A stretch of DNA of 64,000 bases, from contig NZ_BSTM01000007.1 in NCBI RefSeq assembly GCF_030269515.1, forward strand, positions 62,001 through 126,000, written 5' to 3'. Below, piece after piece: positions 34,516-42,347 of this stretch; positions within the stretch are counted from its first letter, which is position 1; every line of letters starts with the position of its first letter. The DNA comes from Actinomadura sp. NBRC 104412 (GTDB taxonomy: Bacteria > Actinomycetota > Actinomycetes > Streptosporangiales > Streptosporangiaceae). The position numbers and the translations under genes were made by a program. The notes under the pieces are model-generated. The model worked only from the letters and a program-made list of their open reading frames with translations, was not told the origin of the DNA and did not search any database.

Positions 34516-35900
34516 TGCCATACGAGACTGTCAGCGGGGCGCACGAACTCGCCTCACGGCTAGGGCATTCTACCGCTGCGGTTCGCGCCGTGGCTGATCA
34601 GCGCCAGTTTTATGTGCCGGCTGAGTCACTGCGGGATATGGAGGATATACAGCAGAAAATCCGGCATCGCGCCGACTTTCAGACTTCCGGCCCACGACTG
34701 TCCGCTGCGCTCGCCGTAGATGGTTCGTACGTTGTTGAGCGAGTTCGCGATGGATTGCCTTCGGTGCTTTACGGATTCGCGCAAGCTGCGGCTGCATACC
34801 TTAACTTGGCCATTTTGGAAACACAGCGGGCGGAGCGATTTGTCGACCCATATGAGATCGAAAGAGCGGTAAATACGGCGCTTGTGACTCTCGACCTTCC
34901 TGTAGCCGGCGCTTACACACGTGAGGGCGTCGACATCAAAACGTCCTGGCGGGAGGCAATCGATCAACTCTTTCGCACGAAGAAAATCGAGGTAAATCGC
35001 CTCAATCAGACTTTGCTAGAGCTACTCTTCCTTCTGCACGGGGCTCCTGGGGAGCCTGCAATAACGGTTCCTGTGAACTGTCCCACTGAGGATTGTAGTA
35101 AGGACGTTCGTGTCCCGTCAGCAGGCTTGAAGTGTGATACGTGCGAAACTTGGCTATTCCCGACTGATGTGCTACGCATCTCTGAGGAAGTGAGCGAGGA
35201 GGGTAGTAATCAGTCTGCCCTTGGCCGGCTCATGTCCGTTGTTGAGCTCTTGGTCCTAGTCGGACTGGCGACTCTCCTGTGGGAGCAGTCTCGTCAGGAA
35301 CTCCTTCCTGCCACGCTATTCATCGTGGACGGTCCCCTCGCTATGTATGGCCCTCCAGCGAAGCTGCGCGGTCGAGCTCTTGATTACTTTCAAAAAATGT
35401 CTTCAACCACTCCCGGAGCGGCGCCTTTTGTTTGCGGCATTGAAAAAACCGGCGTAATGGTTGACTATGCTCGGCAGTTGGCTCGCCATAATGTGTTGAA
35501 ACCTGGTGACCTGCTCGTTTGTGATGAAGATATTATTGCCCGCGTTACCAACGCTTCCAATGCCCGGGCGTATGGAAAAGAGACTTATTGGGGTCGCAAA
35601 TTCGTCTACCGTGCGCTGGATGGGCGGGTAATAGTACCGACTGTCATGCCGCCGCACGGGGCGCCATATGATGCTCACGGTGGACAACCAGACCCAAAGG
35701 ATTACCCCACCCTTGCCTCAATTCTCGATGTGGTCGACCGCACCGGATCATCAATGTATGCAGACGGGATCATCCCTGTGGCGGCCGCGCATGGGAAGGC
35801 AGCGTTCCCCATTGGTGTCGGCACAGATGTTCTACGGTTGGTCGCTACAACGCGACTTGGACTCGACCGGGCATCCTACGGTTCTAATGTAGTACGATGA
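34515..35900 (+). CDS. NurA-like nuclease with zinc-ribbon insertion
   Basis: A 461-residue protein. Residues ~60-80 (LAVDGSYVVE, Asp69) and ~268-276 (LFIVDGPLA, Asp272) match the acidic metal-binding strands of NurA 5'-3' nucleases, which have an RNase H-like core. Between them lies an insertion with four cysteines (189, 194, 207, 210) forming a probable zinc ribbon. The C-terminal ~150 residues carry more conserved acidic and His residues (LVCDEDIIAR...). It overlaps the HerA gene by one base and the methyltransferase gene by four (ATGA). It likely degrades DNA threaded by the HerA ring. Confidence 0.82.
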   Translation: MPYETVSGAHELASRLGHSTAAVRAVADQRQFYVPAESLRDMEDIQQKIRHRADFQTSGPRLSAALAVDGSYVVERVRDGLPSVLYGFAQAAAAYLNLAILETQRAERFVDPYEIERAVNTALVTLDLPVAGAYTREGVDIKTSWREAIDQLFRTKKIEVNRLNQTLLELLFLLHGAPGEPAITVPVNCPTEDCSKDVRVPSAGLKCDTCETWLFPTDVLRISEEVSEEGSNQSALGRLMSVVELLVLVGLATLLWEQSRQELLPATLFIVDGPLAMYGPPAKLRGRALDYFQKMSSTTPGAAPFVCGIEKTGVMVDYARQLARHNVLKPGDLLVCDEDIIARVTNASNARAYGKETYWGRKFVYRALDGRVIVPTVMPPHGAPYDAHGGQPDPKDYPTLASILDVVDRTGSSMYADGIIPVAAAHGKAAFPIGVGTDVLRLVATTRLGLDRASYGSNVVR

Positions 35901-37093
35901 TCGCTGTGAAAGTATCCGCACGTGATCAAGACTCCCTGCGCGCGGCAAACTTGCTTCCGGTTGGAACGACGCCACGTAAAATCGAGAGCGCTCCAGCTGA
36001 GGTCACTCATCCTCTGGCGTTTGGACGATATCAAAGCCCACTCCGATATCCAGGTGCTAAGAGCGGCTTGACTCGTGTGATTGGCGAGCTCCTTGCCGCC
36101 GCTCAGCGATCCGCTCAGATCAAAAAAATAGACCTTCTCGTGGAAGCGTTTGCCGGTGGTGCGTCCACTAGTCTCAGATTGGTGGGGGCAGGCATCGTTG
36201 AGCGGACTCTGCTTGCGGATGCCGATCCGATGGTGGCGGCCTTCTGGCAAGTGGCTGCCTCGCGCACGCAAGAACTTATCGAACGAATTGCCGACGAGTA
36301 TACGAAATACGTTGCCGTCGGAGGAGATACAGCTCTAGAGCGTTGGGACTACTGGCGTGCTTGGACTGCGGCACCTGGTATCGGCCGATCAACAAGGGAT
36401 CTAGAGTTCGCCACGAAATGCCTATTCTTGAACCGTACTACGTTCTCTGGAATTCTGCATGGGCAGGCTGGGCCAATTGGTGGCCGTGCCCAAACCTCTG
36501 AGTATGGCATTGGGTGTAGGTTCAATCTCAATAGCTTGACGAAGCGACTTGCATATATAGGGCACCTTTACGACACGGGTCGGATTGTGGACGTCTGGCT
36601 CTCGGACTGGAAAAGCACGCTGCATGGTGTCGCATCTCACTATAAGACGCTGCTCCCGGATCGCGTAGTGGCGTATCTTGATCCGCCGTATCTTTCAAAG
36701 TCGGGCAAGCTATATCAGCGCTCGTTTGATGTTCGGGCTGTTGAGGCCGGCAATGATCTGGATTGGGTGAGCGCACGGCAGCATTACGATTTGGCGGAAT
36801 ACCTCCGAGAAGAGATGCAGTACCGCTGGATCTTGTCCTACGACTATAACGAGCGACTGCTTACAGATGGGGCGCTTTATGCAGCAAAAGCGATGCGTCC
36901 TACGAGTTCTAGTCGCGAGTTGAAGGGTGTTAGGTCTTGGCGTATTAGCAAGCGCATCGTAACGCTGAATTATTCAGCCTCATCACGAACTGGACGTGGT
37001 CCAGCGCAGGAGCTACTGCTTACCACGCTTCCGCCGACTACAGTGCCAATCAATGAGAGGCTGCAATTGTGTCACATGACTGAAGGGGTGTAG
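35897..37093 (+). CDS. D12-class N6-adenine DNA methyltransferase (Dam-like)
   Basis: A 398-residue protein with the Dam/D12 order of motifs: RYPGAKSGL (50-58, motif X), VEAFAGGAST (82-91, motif I, SAM binding) and DPPY (262-265, motif IV, catalytic). The region ~140-255, including FLNRTTFSGI, gives the target-recognition part. The first ~40 residues are extra compared with Dam. It is translationally coupled to the NurA-like gene (ATGA). It probably marks host DNA as self for the HerA-NurA pair; the recognition sequence is unknown. GC is low, as in its partners. Confidence 0.93.
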   Translation: MIAVKVSARDQDSLRAANLLPVGTTPRKIESAPAEVTHPLAFGRYQSPLRYPGAKSGLTRVIGELLAAAQRSAQIKKIDLLVEAFAGGASTSLRLVGAGIVERTLLADADPMVAAFWQVAASRTQELIERIADEYTKYVAVGGDTALERWDYWRAWTAAPGIGRSTRDLEFATKCLFLNRTTFSGILHGQAGPIGGRAQTSEYGIGCRFNLNSLTKRLAYIGHLYDTGRIVDVWLSDWKSTLHGVASHYKTLLPDRVVAYLDPPYLSKSGKLYQRSFDVRAVEAGNDLDWVSARQHYDLAEYLREEMQYRWILSYDYNERLLTDGALYAAKAMRPTSSSRELKGVRSWRISKRIVTLNYSASSRTGRGPAQELLLTTLPPTTVPINERLQLCHMTEGV

Positions 37094-37192
37094 GTGGAGT
37101 TCCGGGAGGTCATGAGACGACTCCGGCCCATATTAGCCCCTCGTAAACTTTGTTAAGGGAGACCGAACGAGCGGAGCGGGCTTGAGTTAGAA

Positions 37193-37438
37193 TCAGCCCG
37201 TCCAGGTAATGTCGAACACGCGGATGGTCTCCTTGGTTTCGTCGACGTAGAAGGAGACCAGACCGTAGGTCCCGAAAATGACTTGGCGGAACTCGGGTTC
37301 GCTGTTGTAGAGCGCCATGGCGTCCCACGGGCGTTCCGCGACGTCGGCGAGCCTGCTCACCAGAGCGTCGAAGGCGTCGCTTGGCAGCCCGCCAACCTGG
37401 GCGAGGGCTGTGGCGTGTAGTTCGACGCGGTAGCTCAA
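37193..37438 (-). CDS. RelE/ParE-like toxin
   Basis: An 81-residue protein with the small alpha/beta RelE fold pattern (YRVELHATALAQVGGLPSDAFDALVSRLADVAERP..., then FGTYGLVSFYVDETKETIRVFDITW). It starts at a TTG (37,438) overlapping the stop of the upstream gene, so it is translationally coupled to it. RelE-like toxins cut mRNA on ribosomes or inhibit gyrase; which applies is not visible. Its GC is higher than the neighbouring HerA operon's. Confidence 0.72.
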   Translation of the reverse strand: MSYRVELHATALAQVGGLPSDAFDALVSRLADVAERPWDAMALYNSEPEFRQVIFGTYGLVSFYVDETKETIRVFDITWTG

Positions 37439-37764
37439 CGAGCGCCGTCCGTACGCTCCGCCCAGCCAGGGATTGCCTCGCTTGCCGGCACGAAGGCGGA
37501 CGGATCGCCGCTACGGGCTTGCTCCGCCCGCTGTGCGAAGTCGGGGCTGGCGTAGGCCGTGGCGCGCAGGTGCCAGAGGCGCAGGACGTCTTGAAGCTGC
37601 TGGTAGCGCCACAGCTCGTGGGCGGCGTCGAGGGCGCTGCGGTAGTCCCGGATGAAGCGCTCCCGTTCGTCTTGCGGGAGCCGACGCAAAATGTCCTCGG
37701 GGTCGAGCGGATTGTTCTCAAGCGGCTCAGCCGTCACGTCGCCCTCCCACCGGTCGAGGCTCAT
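37435..37764 (-). CDS. DUF6247-like probable antitoxin
   Basis: A 109-residue acidic, helical protein (LDPEDILRRLPQDERERFIRDYRSALDAAHE..., YQQLQDVLRLWHLRATAYASPDF) resembling the actinobacterial DUF6247 family, which commonly precedes RelE-like genes. It overlaps the toxin start (TTGA), the usual antitoxin-first arrangement. The module sits at the right edge of the element, where it could stabilise it. Confidence 0.65.
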   Translation of the reverse strand: MSLDRWEGDVTAEPLENNPLDPEDILRRLPQDERERFIRDYRSALDAAHELWRYQQLQDVLRLWHLRATAYASPDFAQRAEQARSGDPSAFVPASEAIPGWAERTDGAR

Positions 37765-38102
37765 CCTGCTGGCAACCTACTGGCAACCTGCTGTAACTGG
37801 ATCCCTTGGACGAGTTTACGGTCCTTGGGCCGGAAGTGCGGGAACGACGGACACAAAGGCTGTGCCCGCGTTCGAGCGGGCTGAGGTTAAGGTGCTGCCG
37901 CGCGGCTTCCGGTGCTCGGGCCGTGGCCGGCCCTGCGCTCTGGGTCCGCTTGCCCTCGGATTGGGCGGGTGCTGTCGCAGGTCGGCGGAGCCTGCTGTAC
38001 AGCAGCGGAGTACAGCAACGACGGCACATTGTGGCTGACGTCCGCTGCCGTTGGCACATGTCATGACGTGCTGGAACGCCTGACGGAGCAGGGTTGCCGG
38101 TA
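37765..38102. other. attR-proximal non-coding region
   Basis: About 340 bp without a credible gene. It contains two direct CTGGCAACC repeats near 37,769-37,791, possibly excisionase or integrase sites, and the right arm-type doublet at 37,997-38,020. In the excised circle this sequence would supply the integrase gene's read-through tail. Confidence 0.5.
37997..38020. repeat. Probable integrase arm-type site, right
   Basis: The doublet GTACAGCAGCG/GTACAGCAACG, matching 27,662-27,685 at 23 of 24 positions and in the same orientation. It lies 83 bp inside attR, compared with 46 bp inside attL on the left. Confidence 0.6.
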
Positions 38103-38150
38103 GTTCGCATCGAGGGGGTCAGGGGTTCAAATCCCCTCAGCTCCACCCAG
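38103..38150. repeat. attR core (48-bp direct repeat, right copy)
   Basis: A truncated tRNA-Ala 3' portion without any tRNA 5' half, identical to 27,569-27,616. It marks the right end of the element, where original chromosome sequence resumes. Confidence 0.95.
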
Positions 38151-38183
38151 GGTCCTTCTTGAGATGGCCTGAGGTTGTTTGAC

Positions 38184-38219
38184 GAGATCCCGTTCGATCG
38201 TGAGATCGAACGGGATCTC
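38184..38219. terminator. Perfect 16-bp hairpin right of attR
   Basis: GAGATCCCGTTCGATC (38,184-38,199) and GATCGAACGGGATCTC (38,204-38,219) around a GTGA loop. It lies outside the element and downstream of the minus-strand transposase ruin. Confidence 0.7.
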
Positions 38220-38289
38220 ATCGTTGGGTGGGCCGACCGCGGTGGTGGGTAGTAGCGGTCTCGCGGTGTGGATTGGTGCGTGTGGTTGT

Positions 38290-39680
38290 CGGCGCGGGGG
38301 TCAGCGGCCGACGGGTGGTGGTCGTCCGCGGCGGGACGGCGGGGTGCCTTCTTGCGTCGGGGTGGACGGCCGGGTGGTGGTGTCGGGGATGGACTCGGCT
38401 GGTTGGCGGGTTTGTTCCCAGGCTGCGGAGATGTGCAGGTTCGCGACCATGACCATCAGGGCGGTCAGGATCGTTTGTGCGGCTTGGCCGTGCACGAGGC
38501 GATGTTTGGGGTCGGCGAGGTCGATGAAATGGCTTTTGAGCCTGCCGTTAATGCCTTCGGTTCGTGCTCGGATGGCTTTGTAGGGCGCCGGTCCAGGGCT
38601 CGGTCAGGTAGTGCAGTTCCTGGTGGAGTTTGAGGAGGTCGCCCAGGTCGCTGGGGTGGACGGTGATGGTCTGCTGCCTGCAGATTCGTGGCAGCGACTC
38701 GGGTGGTGGCGGGTTGCGGAGTTCGTCGACGGGCAGCGTGACGGTGGGTTTGGCCGCTTGGTGCGGGCGCGTTGCCGGGTGTCGGTCAAATCGATGGAAG
38801 TCCGGCGGCCGGGCGTGGCGGTTTTCTTGGGATGCAGCCGGTTGCGGCGGGGCATTGCAGCCGAAACGTGCCGTGTGAGTCGGGTCGCTGTTTGAGCTTG
38901 AGGTAGAAGGGCTCGCGGGCGGCGATCAAGTCGAGCAGGGTGTCGCTGGGTGCACGGACGGCTTTGTCGTCCAGACCGGTGGTGGCTTCGGCCAGCGGCG
39001 CGGGAGTGAGGGGCAGGCCAGGTTCCCGTCGATGAGGGATGCGCCGTGCACGCTGCCTTGGATGCCGCGGCGGTCCCTGTTCGTAGTCCAAGACAAGTTG
39101 ATAGCCCCGGTCGCGGGCGGGACGGGCGAAGTTGGTGGCGGTCTGGTCGGTGTAGGCGCGATCGACCGCCAACAACCCGATCGGCAGGCCCGGCGGCGCG
39201 AAGTCCGTCCAGGGCGGTGACGGCGTTAGGGCCGGTGCGTTTGCCGGGGGTGTCCAGGACCAGCCCGAGCGCGAGCTGGGGATGGGACCGCCGGTTAGGC
39301 GTGCGGCGACGGCGAGGGTGGCGCTGTAGTGCCAGCCTGCGGTGATCTCGATCGAGGCCAGGTGTTTGGAGCGTCGGGGTGGGCGCGCGAAGGCGGGGAC
39401 GGCGGTGGTGCGATCCCAACGTCGCCGTTCCAGTGCCGCAGCTGCCCGCGGGTGGTGATGGTCGTGCCAGGCGGCGGCCAGGCGATCGGCCTGGGCTTGG
39501 GGCAGGCGGCTGCGCCGGTCGGCGCGGGCGGGGTCGGTCAGGCTGGTCAGCCGGTCGAAGGTCCGGTAGAGCCGCCGGGCCGCCTGCGGACGGTGGGGCT
39601 TGGTGTTTCCGGTGAGTTGCCGAGGGAGCTGCGGCACCCTGGTGGGCTGTGTCGGCCAGGACGCCGGGAGGGCATCTATG
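38290..39680 (-). pseudogene. Decayed transposase gene
   Basis: Fragments of one actinobacterial DDE-type transposase are spread over all three minus-strand frames. The C-terminal part VHGQAAQTILTALMVMVANLH is at about 38,430-38,500. A middle part with SLIDGNLACPSLP occurs in one frame and LLAVDRAYTDQTATNFA...GYQLVLDY in another. The N-terminal part YRTFDRLTSLTDPARADRR is near 39,500-39,570. Several frameshifts are needed to join them. Its 5' end abuts the MFS gene's start. No terminal inverted repeats were identified. Confidence 0.75.
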
Positions 39681-40958
39681 GGGTATCTGCGGCTGTTGCG
39701 ACGGCCTCGCATTCTGCTGTTGTGGGCGGCGCAGACGCTGAGCGTGCTCGGCGACCGGATGTACGCGCTGGTCGTGATGTGGCTGGTGTGGGAGACCACC
39801 GGATCGGCCGCGCTTATGGGTCTGGTCGCGGTTGTGGAGTCGGTCCCCTACATCGCGGCCGGGATGATCGGTCATCGTCTGCTCGGCCGCTTCTCGACGC
39901 TCGGTCGGCTGGCCGCCCTCGACGCGGCGCGGATGCTGGTGGTGGCAGCGCTGCCGGTGGTGTGGGCGGTGCACGGGGCGAGCCTGGCCGCGCTGCTGGT
40001 CGTGGCTGCGCTTCTGGGAGTGCTAGGCGCGCTGTTCGATCCGAACTTGGGCGCCCTGGTGCCGGACCTGGTACGCGCCGATGAAGTTCAGGCCGTCACC
40101 GGGCTGATGGATCTGGTGGGTCGGATCGCCCGCATCGCCGGCCCGGGCGCGGCCGGGCTGCTGCTCCTGGCACTGCCCGAAATCACGCTCTACGTTGTGG
40201 ACGCGGTCACGTTCGGGGTGTCGGCGGCCGTGCTGACGCTGCTGGCCCGGCGGCAGACGAAGACGCCGGCGACCGCGACGGGCAGGCGGGAGCCGATCGT
40301 AATGGCGCCCGCACTGGGGCGGCCGCGGGCGTGGCGGCTGGTGTCGGCGTACCCGGTGACGGCGTGCATGGTCGCCCTGCACGGGGCCGGGCAGATGCTG
40401 CTGGGTGTCGCGCTGGTGCTGCCTGCGTTGCTGGCGCTGCGCGGCGGCGACAGCTCGACTCTCTACGCAGCCGTGTCGACGGCGACCGGGGCCGGTGCGG
40501 TGCTGACGAACATGGTGGTCGGCAATGTGCGCGCAGCGATGGTGTTCCCGGGCGCGTATTGCGTGGCGTGGATCGTGCATGGCGTGGTGATGGCCGCCAC
40601 GGGGGTGGTGGGATCGGCGGGGTGGATTGTGGCGCTGTCGCTGCTGGCCGGGGCTGTCGGCCCGTTCCTGGCCGTGGGGCTGCGCACCCACTTGGCCGAG
40701 TTCGAGCGCAGCGAGCGGCTGGCCTGGATGACGCTGGACCAGACGGTACTGCGTGCCGCTGGGACGGCCGGAACACTTGTTCTGCCGATGCTGGCGGCGC
40801 CCCTACCGGCGACCGGGTTCGTGGTGGGAGGCGTTGCCACGGTGGCGGTCGCGGCCCTGGCATGGGCGGCGGCCGGCGTCCTGCGGTCCCGTGCGGTGTC
40901 GCGGGCGGGCGGCGGGGCTCTGGTGGCCGAGCATGCGGGCGGGCCCTCCCCGCGCTGA
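39678..40958 (+). CDS. MFS transporter
   Basis: A 426-residue protein with about 12 membrane helices. The N-terminus RRPRILLLWAAQTLSVLGDRMYALVVMWLVWETTGSA resembles MFS exporters of the macrolide-efflux/MefA-like type. ATG 39,678 has GGGAGGG upstream. It is convergent with the unknown gene at 40,992. The neighbourhood (dioxygenase and deformylase fusion) leaves open a role in exporting a small natural product; the substrate is unknown. Confidence 0.87.
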   Translation: MGYLRLLRRPRILLLWAAQTLSVLGDRMYALVVMWLVWETTGSAALMGLVAVVESVPYIAAGMIGHRLLGRFSTLGRLAALDAARMLVVAALPVVWAVHGASLAALLVVAALLGVLGALFDPNLGALVPDLVRADEVQAVTGLMDLVGRIARIAGPGAAGLLLLALPEITLYVVDAVTFGVSAAVLTLLARRQTKTPATATGRREPIVMAPALGRPRAWRLVSAYPVTACMVALHGAGQMLLGVALVLPALLALRGGDSSTLYAAVSTATGAGAVLTNMVVGNVRAAMVFPGAYCVAWIVHGVVMAATGVVGSAGWIVALSLLAGAVGPFLAVGLRTHLAEFERSERLAWMTLDQTVLRAAGTAGTLVLPMLAAPLPATGFVVGGVATVAVAALAWAAAGVLRSRAVSRAGGGALVAEHAGGPSPR

Positions 40959-40991
40959 GGAGGGCCCTTGGGCACGCCTGCGGCGCGGAGT

Positions 40992-41435
40992 TCAGACGGT
41001 GCCGTCGTCGGGGTCGAGCCGCCAGTGGGTGACCTCGACGTTCTCCAGCGGGATGCCGATCTGGGCGTACACGTGGCGGTGCATGCGGCCGAACCAGGCG
41101 ACCTTGCGCTCGGCGTAGAACTCCTCGTCGTACCAGGCGACGCCGAGGATGATGGTGCCACCGCCGTGGGCGTTGTCGGGGTCGGCCTGGAAGTAGGTGG
41201 ACTGCCAGTCCCAGAGCATCATCTCTTCGGGGCGGGCGCGCAGCCGCTCGTCGGATTCGCGGATCGCATCCACGCACCGCTGGACGGTGGCCTCATCGGG
41301 GCAGTAGTAGCGGCAGTCCGACCAGGCGACGAGCTGCTTGTCGCCGCGGCGGGCGGTGTCGTCGTCCTCGCCGATCAGGACCCTGATCCGGGTGACGGCC
41401 TTCTCCGGAGCCTCGTACATCGTGCGGGTGGTCAT
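40992..41435 (-). CDS. Hypothetical protein (147 aa)
   Basis: An acidic, soluble 147-residue protein, rich in Trp (WSDCRYYCP, WDWQSTYFQAD, VAWYDEEFYAERKVAWFGRMH), with no family I recognise. It contains two Cys eight residues from one another's motif region and no signal or membrane segment. It lies about 48 bp downstream of the PhyH-type gene on the same strand, so it may be co-expressed and act with it. Codon use is typical of the host. Confidence 0.65.
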   Translation of the reverse strand: MTTRTMYEAPEKAVTRIRVLIGEDDDTARRGDKQLVAWSDCRYYCPDEATVQRCVDAIRESDERLRARPEEMMLWDWQSTYFQADPDNAHGGGTIILGVAWYDEEFYAERKVAWFGRMHRHVYAQIGIPLENVEVTHWRLDPDDGTV

Positions 41436-41483
41436 GCCCTCTGTCTCCTTCCGGTTGGCGGGCAGGGCAGTGCGGGAGGCGGG

Positions 41484-42201
41484 TCAGCGGGTGGTGGACC
41501 AGGTACCGGCCACCAGGCACAGCGGCACTGGGTTGGTGTCCGCTGTGGTGTACTGGATCGCGTCCGGGGCGACGTAGCAGACGTTGAGCCCCATGCGGGT
41601 GCAGCGCGTGGTATTGGGGGCCGACCGGTGGATCAGCCGCACGTCCCATCACCAGGGTGCCCCCGGTCGCCAGCGGCACCGCCTCGTGAGCGTCATTGGC
41701 GGGCGGTTCGGCCAGGGTGAGAGGGGCGCCGCGGCCGCACTTGTCGGCGCCGCGCACGTGCGGCCGGTACCCGCCGGCGTGTGAGCCGGGAACGACTCGC
41801 AGGCAGCCGTTGGCGGCTGTGGCGTCGCTGATGGCGAACCACACCGAAACTGCGCGCTCGGGGTCGAGCCGGTAGGTCTGGTTGTTGCCGTCCTGATGCG
41901 GCGGAACGGCGAACTGGCCGGGACGCTTGACCAGTAGCAGCGTGGGCTCGGCCACCGCGATGACCGGGCCGATCCGCGCTCGGACAGCTGCAAGGACCTG
42001 CGGCCGGGTCAAAACCCTACGCGCCCACGGTAAGCGGTGAAGCGGCGAGCAAGTGATGTCGCTGATGGCGGCCACGGCGAGCTGGTAGGCGATGCGCTGG
42101 GCGTGCGTCGGCGTAGCCCAGGCGATCCCTGCCCGGTAGCCGGCGCCGTGGGCGGTTGACTGCGCGGGAGCGTCCAGAGTTTCCAATGAGGTGCGAGTCA
42201 C
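41484..42201 (-). pseudogene. Phytanoyl-CoA dioxygenase-type (PhyH) oxygenase, single frameshift
   Basis: From GTG 42,201 (AGGAGG upstream) the frame encodes a Fe(II)/2-oxoglutarate-dependent PhyH-like enzyme: PPHQDGNNQTYRLDP supplies the first His and Asp, and GCLRVVPGSHAGGYRPH follows. Near 41,650, after GGTLVMG, the family's second-His segment (DVRLIHRSAPNTT...LNVCYVAPDA...) continues in another frame and ends at 41,484. One missing base explains the shift. The gene is therefore either newly inactivated or affected by an error in the sequence. Substrates of such enzymes range from lipids to natural products. Confidence 0.7.
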
Positions 42202-42347
42202 CGGGTCCTCCTGGGATGGTTCGGGCCGCCTTGTGGGCGGCCGTTCCGCATTCAGAGGACTACGGGTGGCGAGGATGAGACCATCGTGCGCAACGGTCAT
42301 TCACGATTCATTCATGCAATTCACCGACGCTCACGGAAGGCCCGATC

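Larger units (their letters stand above)
27569..38150. mobile_element. Integrated element in tRNA-Ala(CGC) carrying a HerA-NurA-methyltransferase module
   Basis: The segment is bounded by perfect 48-bp direct copies of the tRNA 3' portion (27,569-27,616 and 38,103-38,150). It contains a tyrosine integrase at its left edge, leftward regulators typical of actinomycete integrative elements, a low-GC three-gene cargo operon and a toxin-antitoxin pair. No replication initiator, TraB/FtsK-type translocase, relaxase or intact excisionase is visible, and the integrase lacks its N-terminus, so it is probably immobile. The low GC of 32.4-37.1 kb against its own flanks suggests the cargo was a later insertion. 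Confidence 0.9.

Noticed and set aside
32467..37093. BREX, DISARM or Dnd system
   Set aside because: The HerA-NurA-methyltransferase set lacks the PglZ, BrxC, DrmABC or Dnd proteins that define those systems.
27569..38150. Self-transmissible AICE or prophage
   Set aside because: No TraB/FtsK-type conjugation protein, no replication initiator and no phage structural genes; the HerA ATPase is a HerA, not a conjugative translocase.
38604..39974. Long minus-strand frame as a real 456-aa protein
   Set aside because: It mixes transposase pieces with out-of-frame low-complexity sequence and runs into the MFS gene; it is a ruin.
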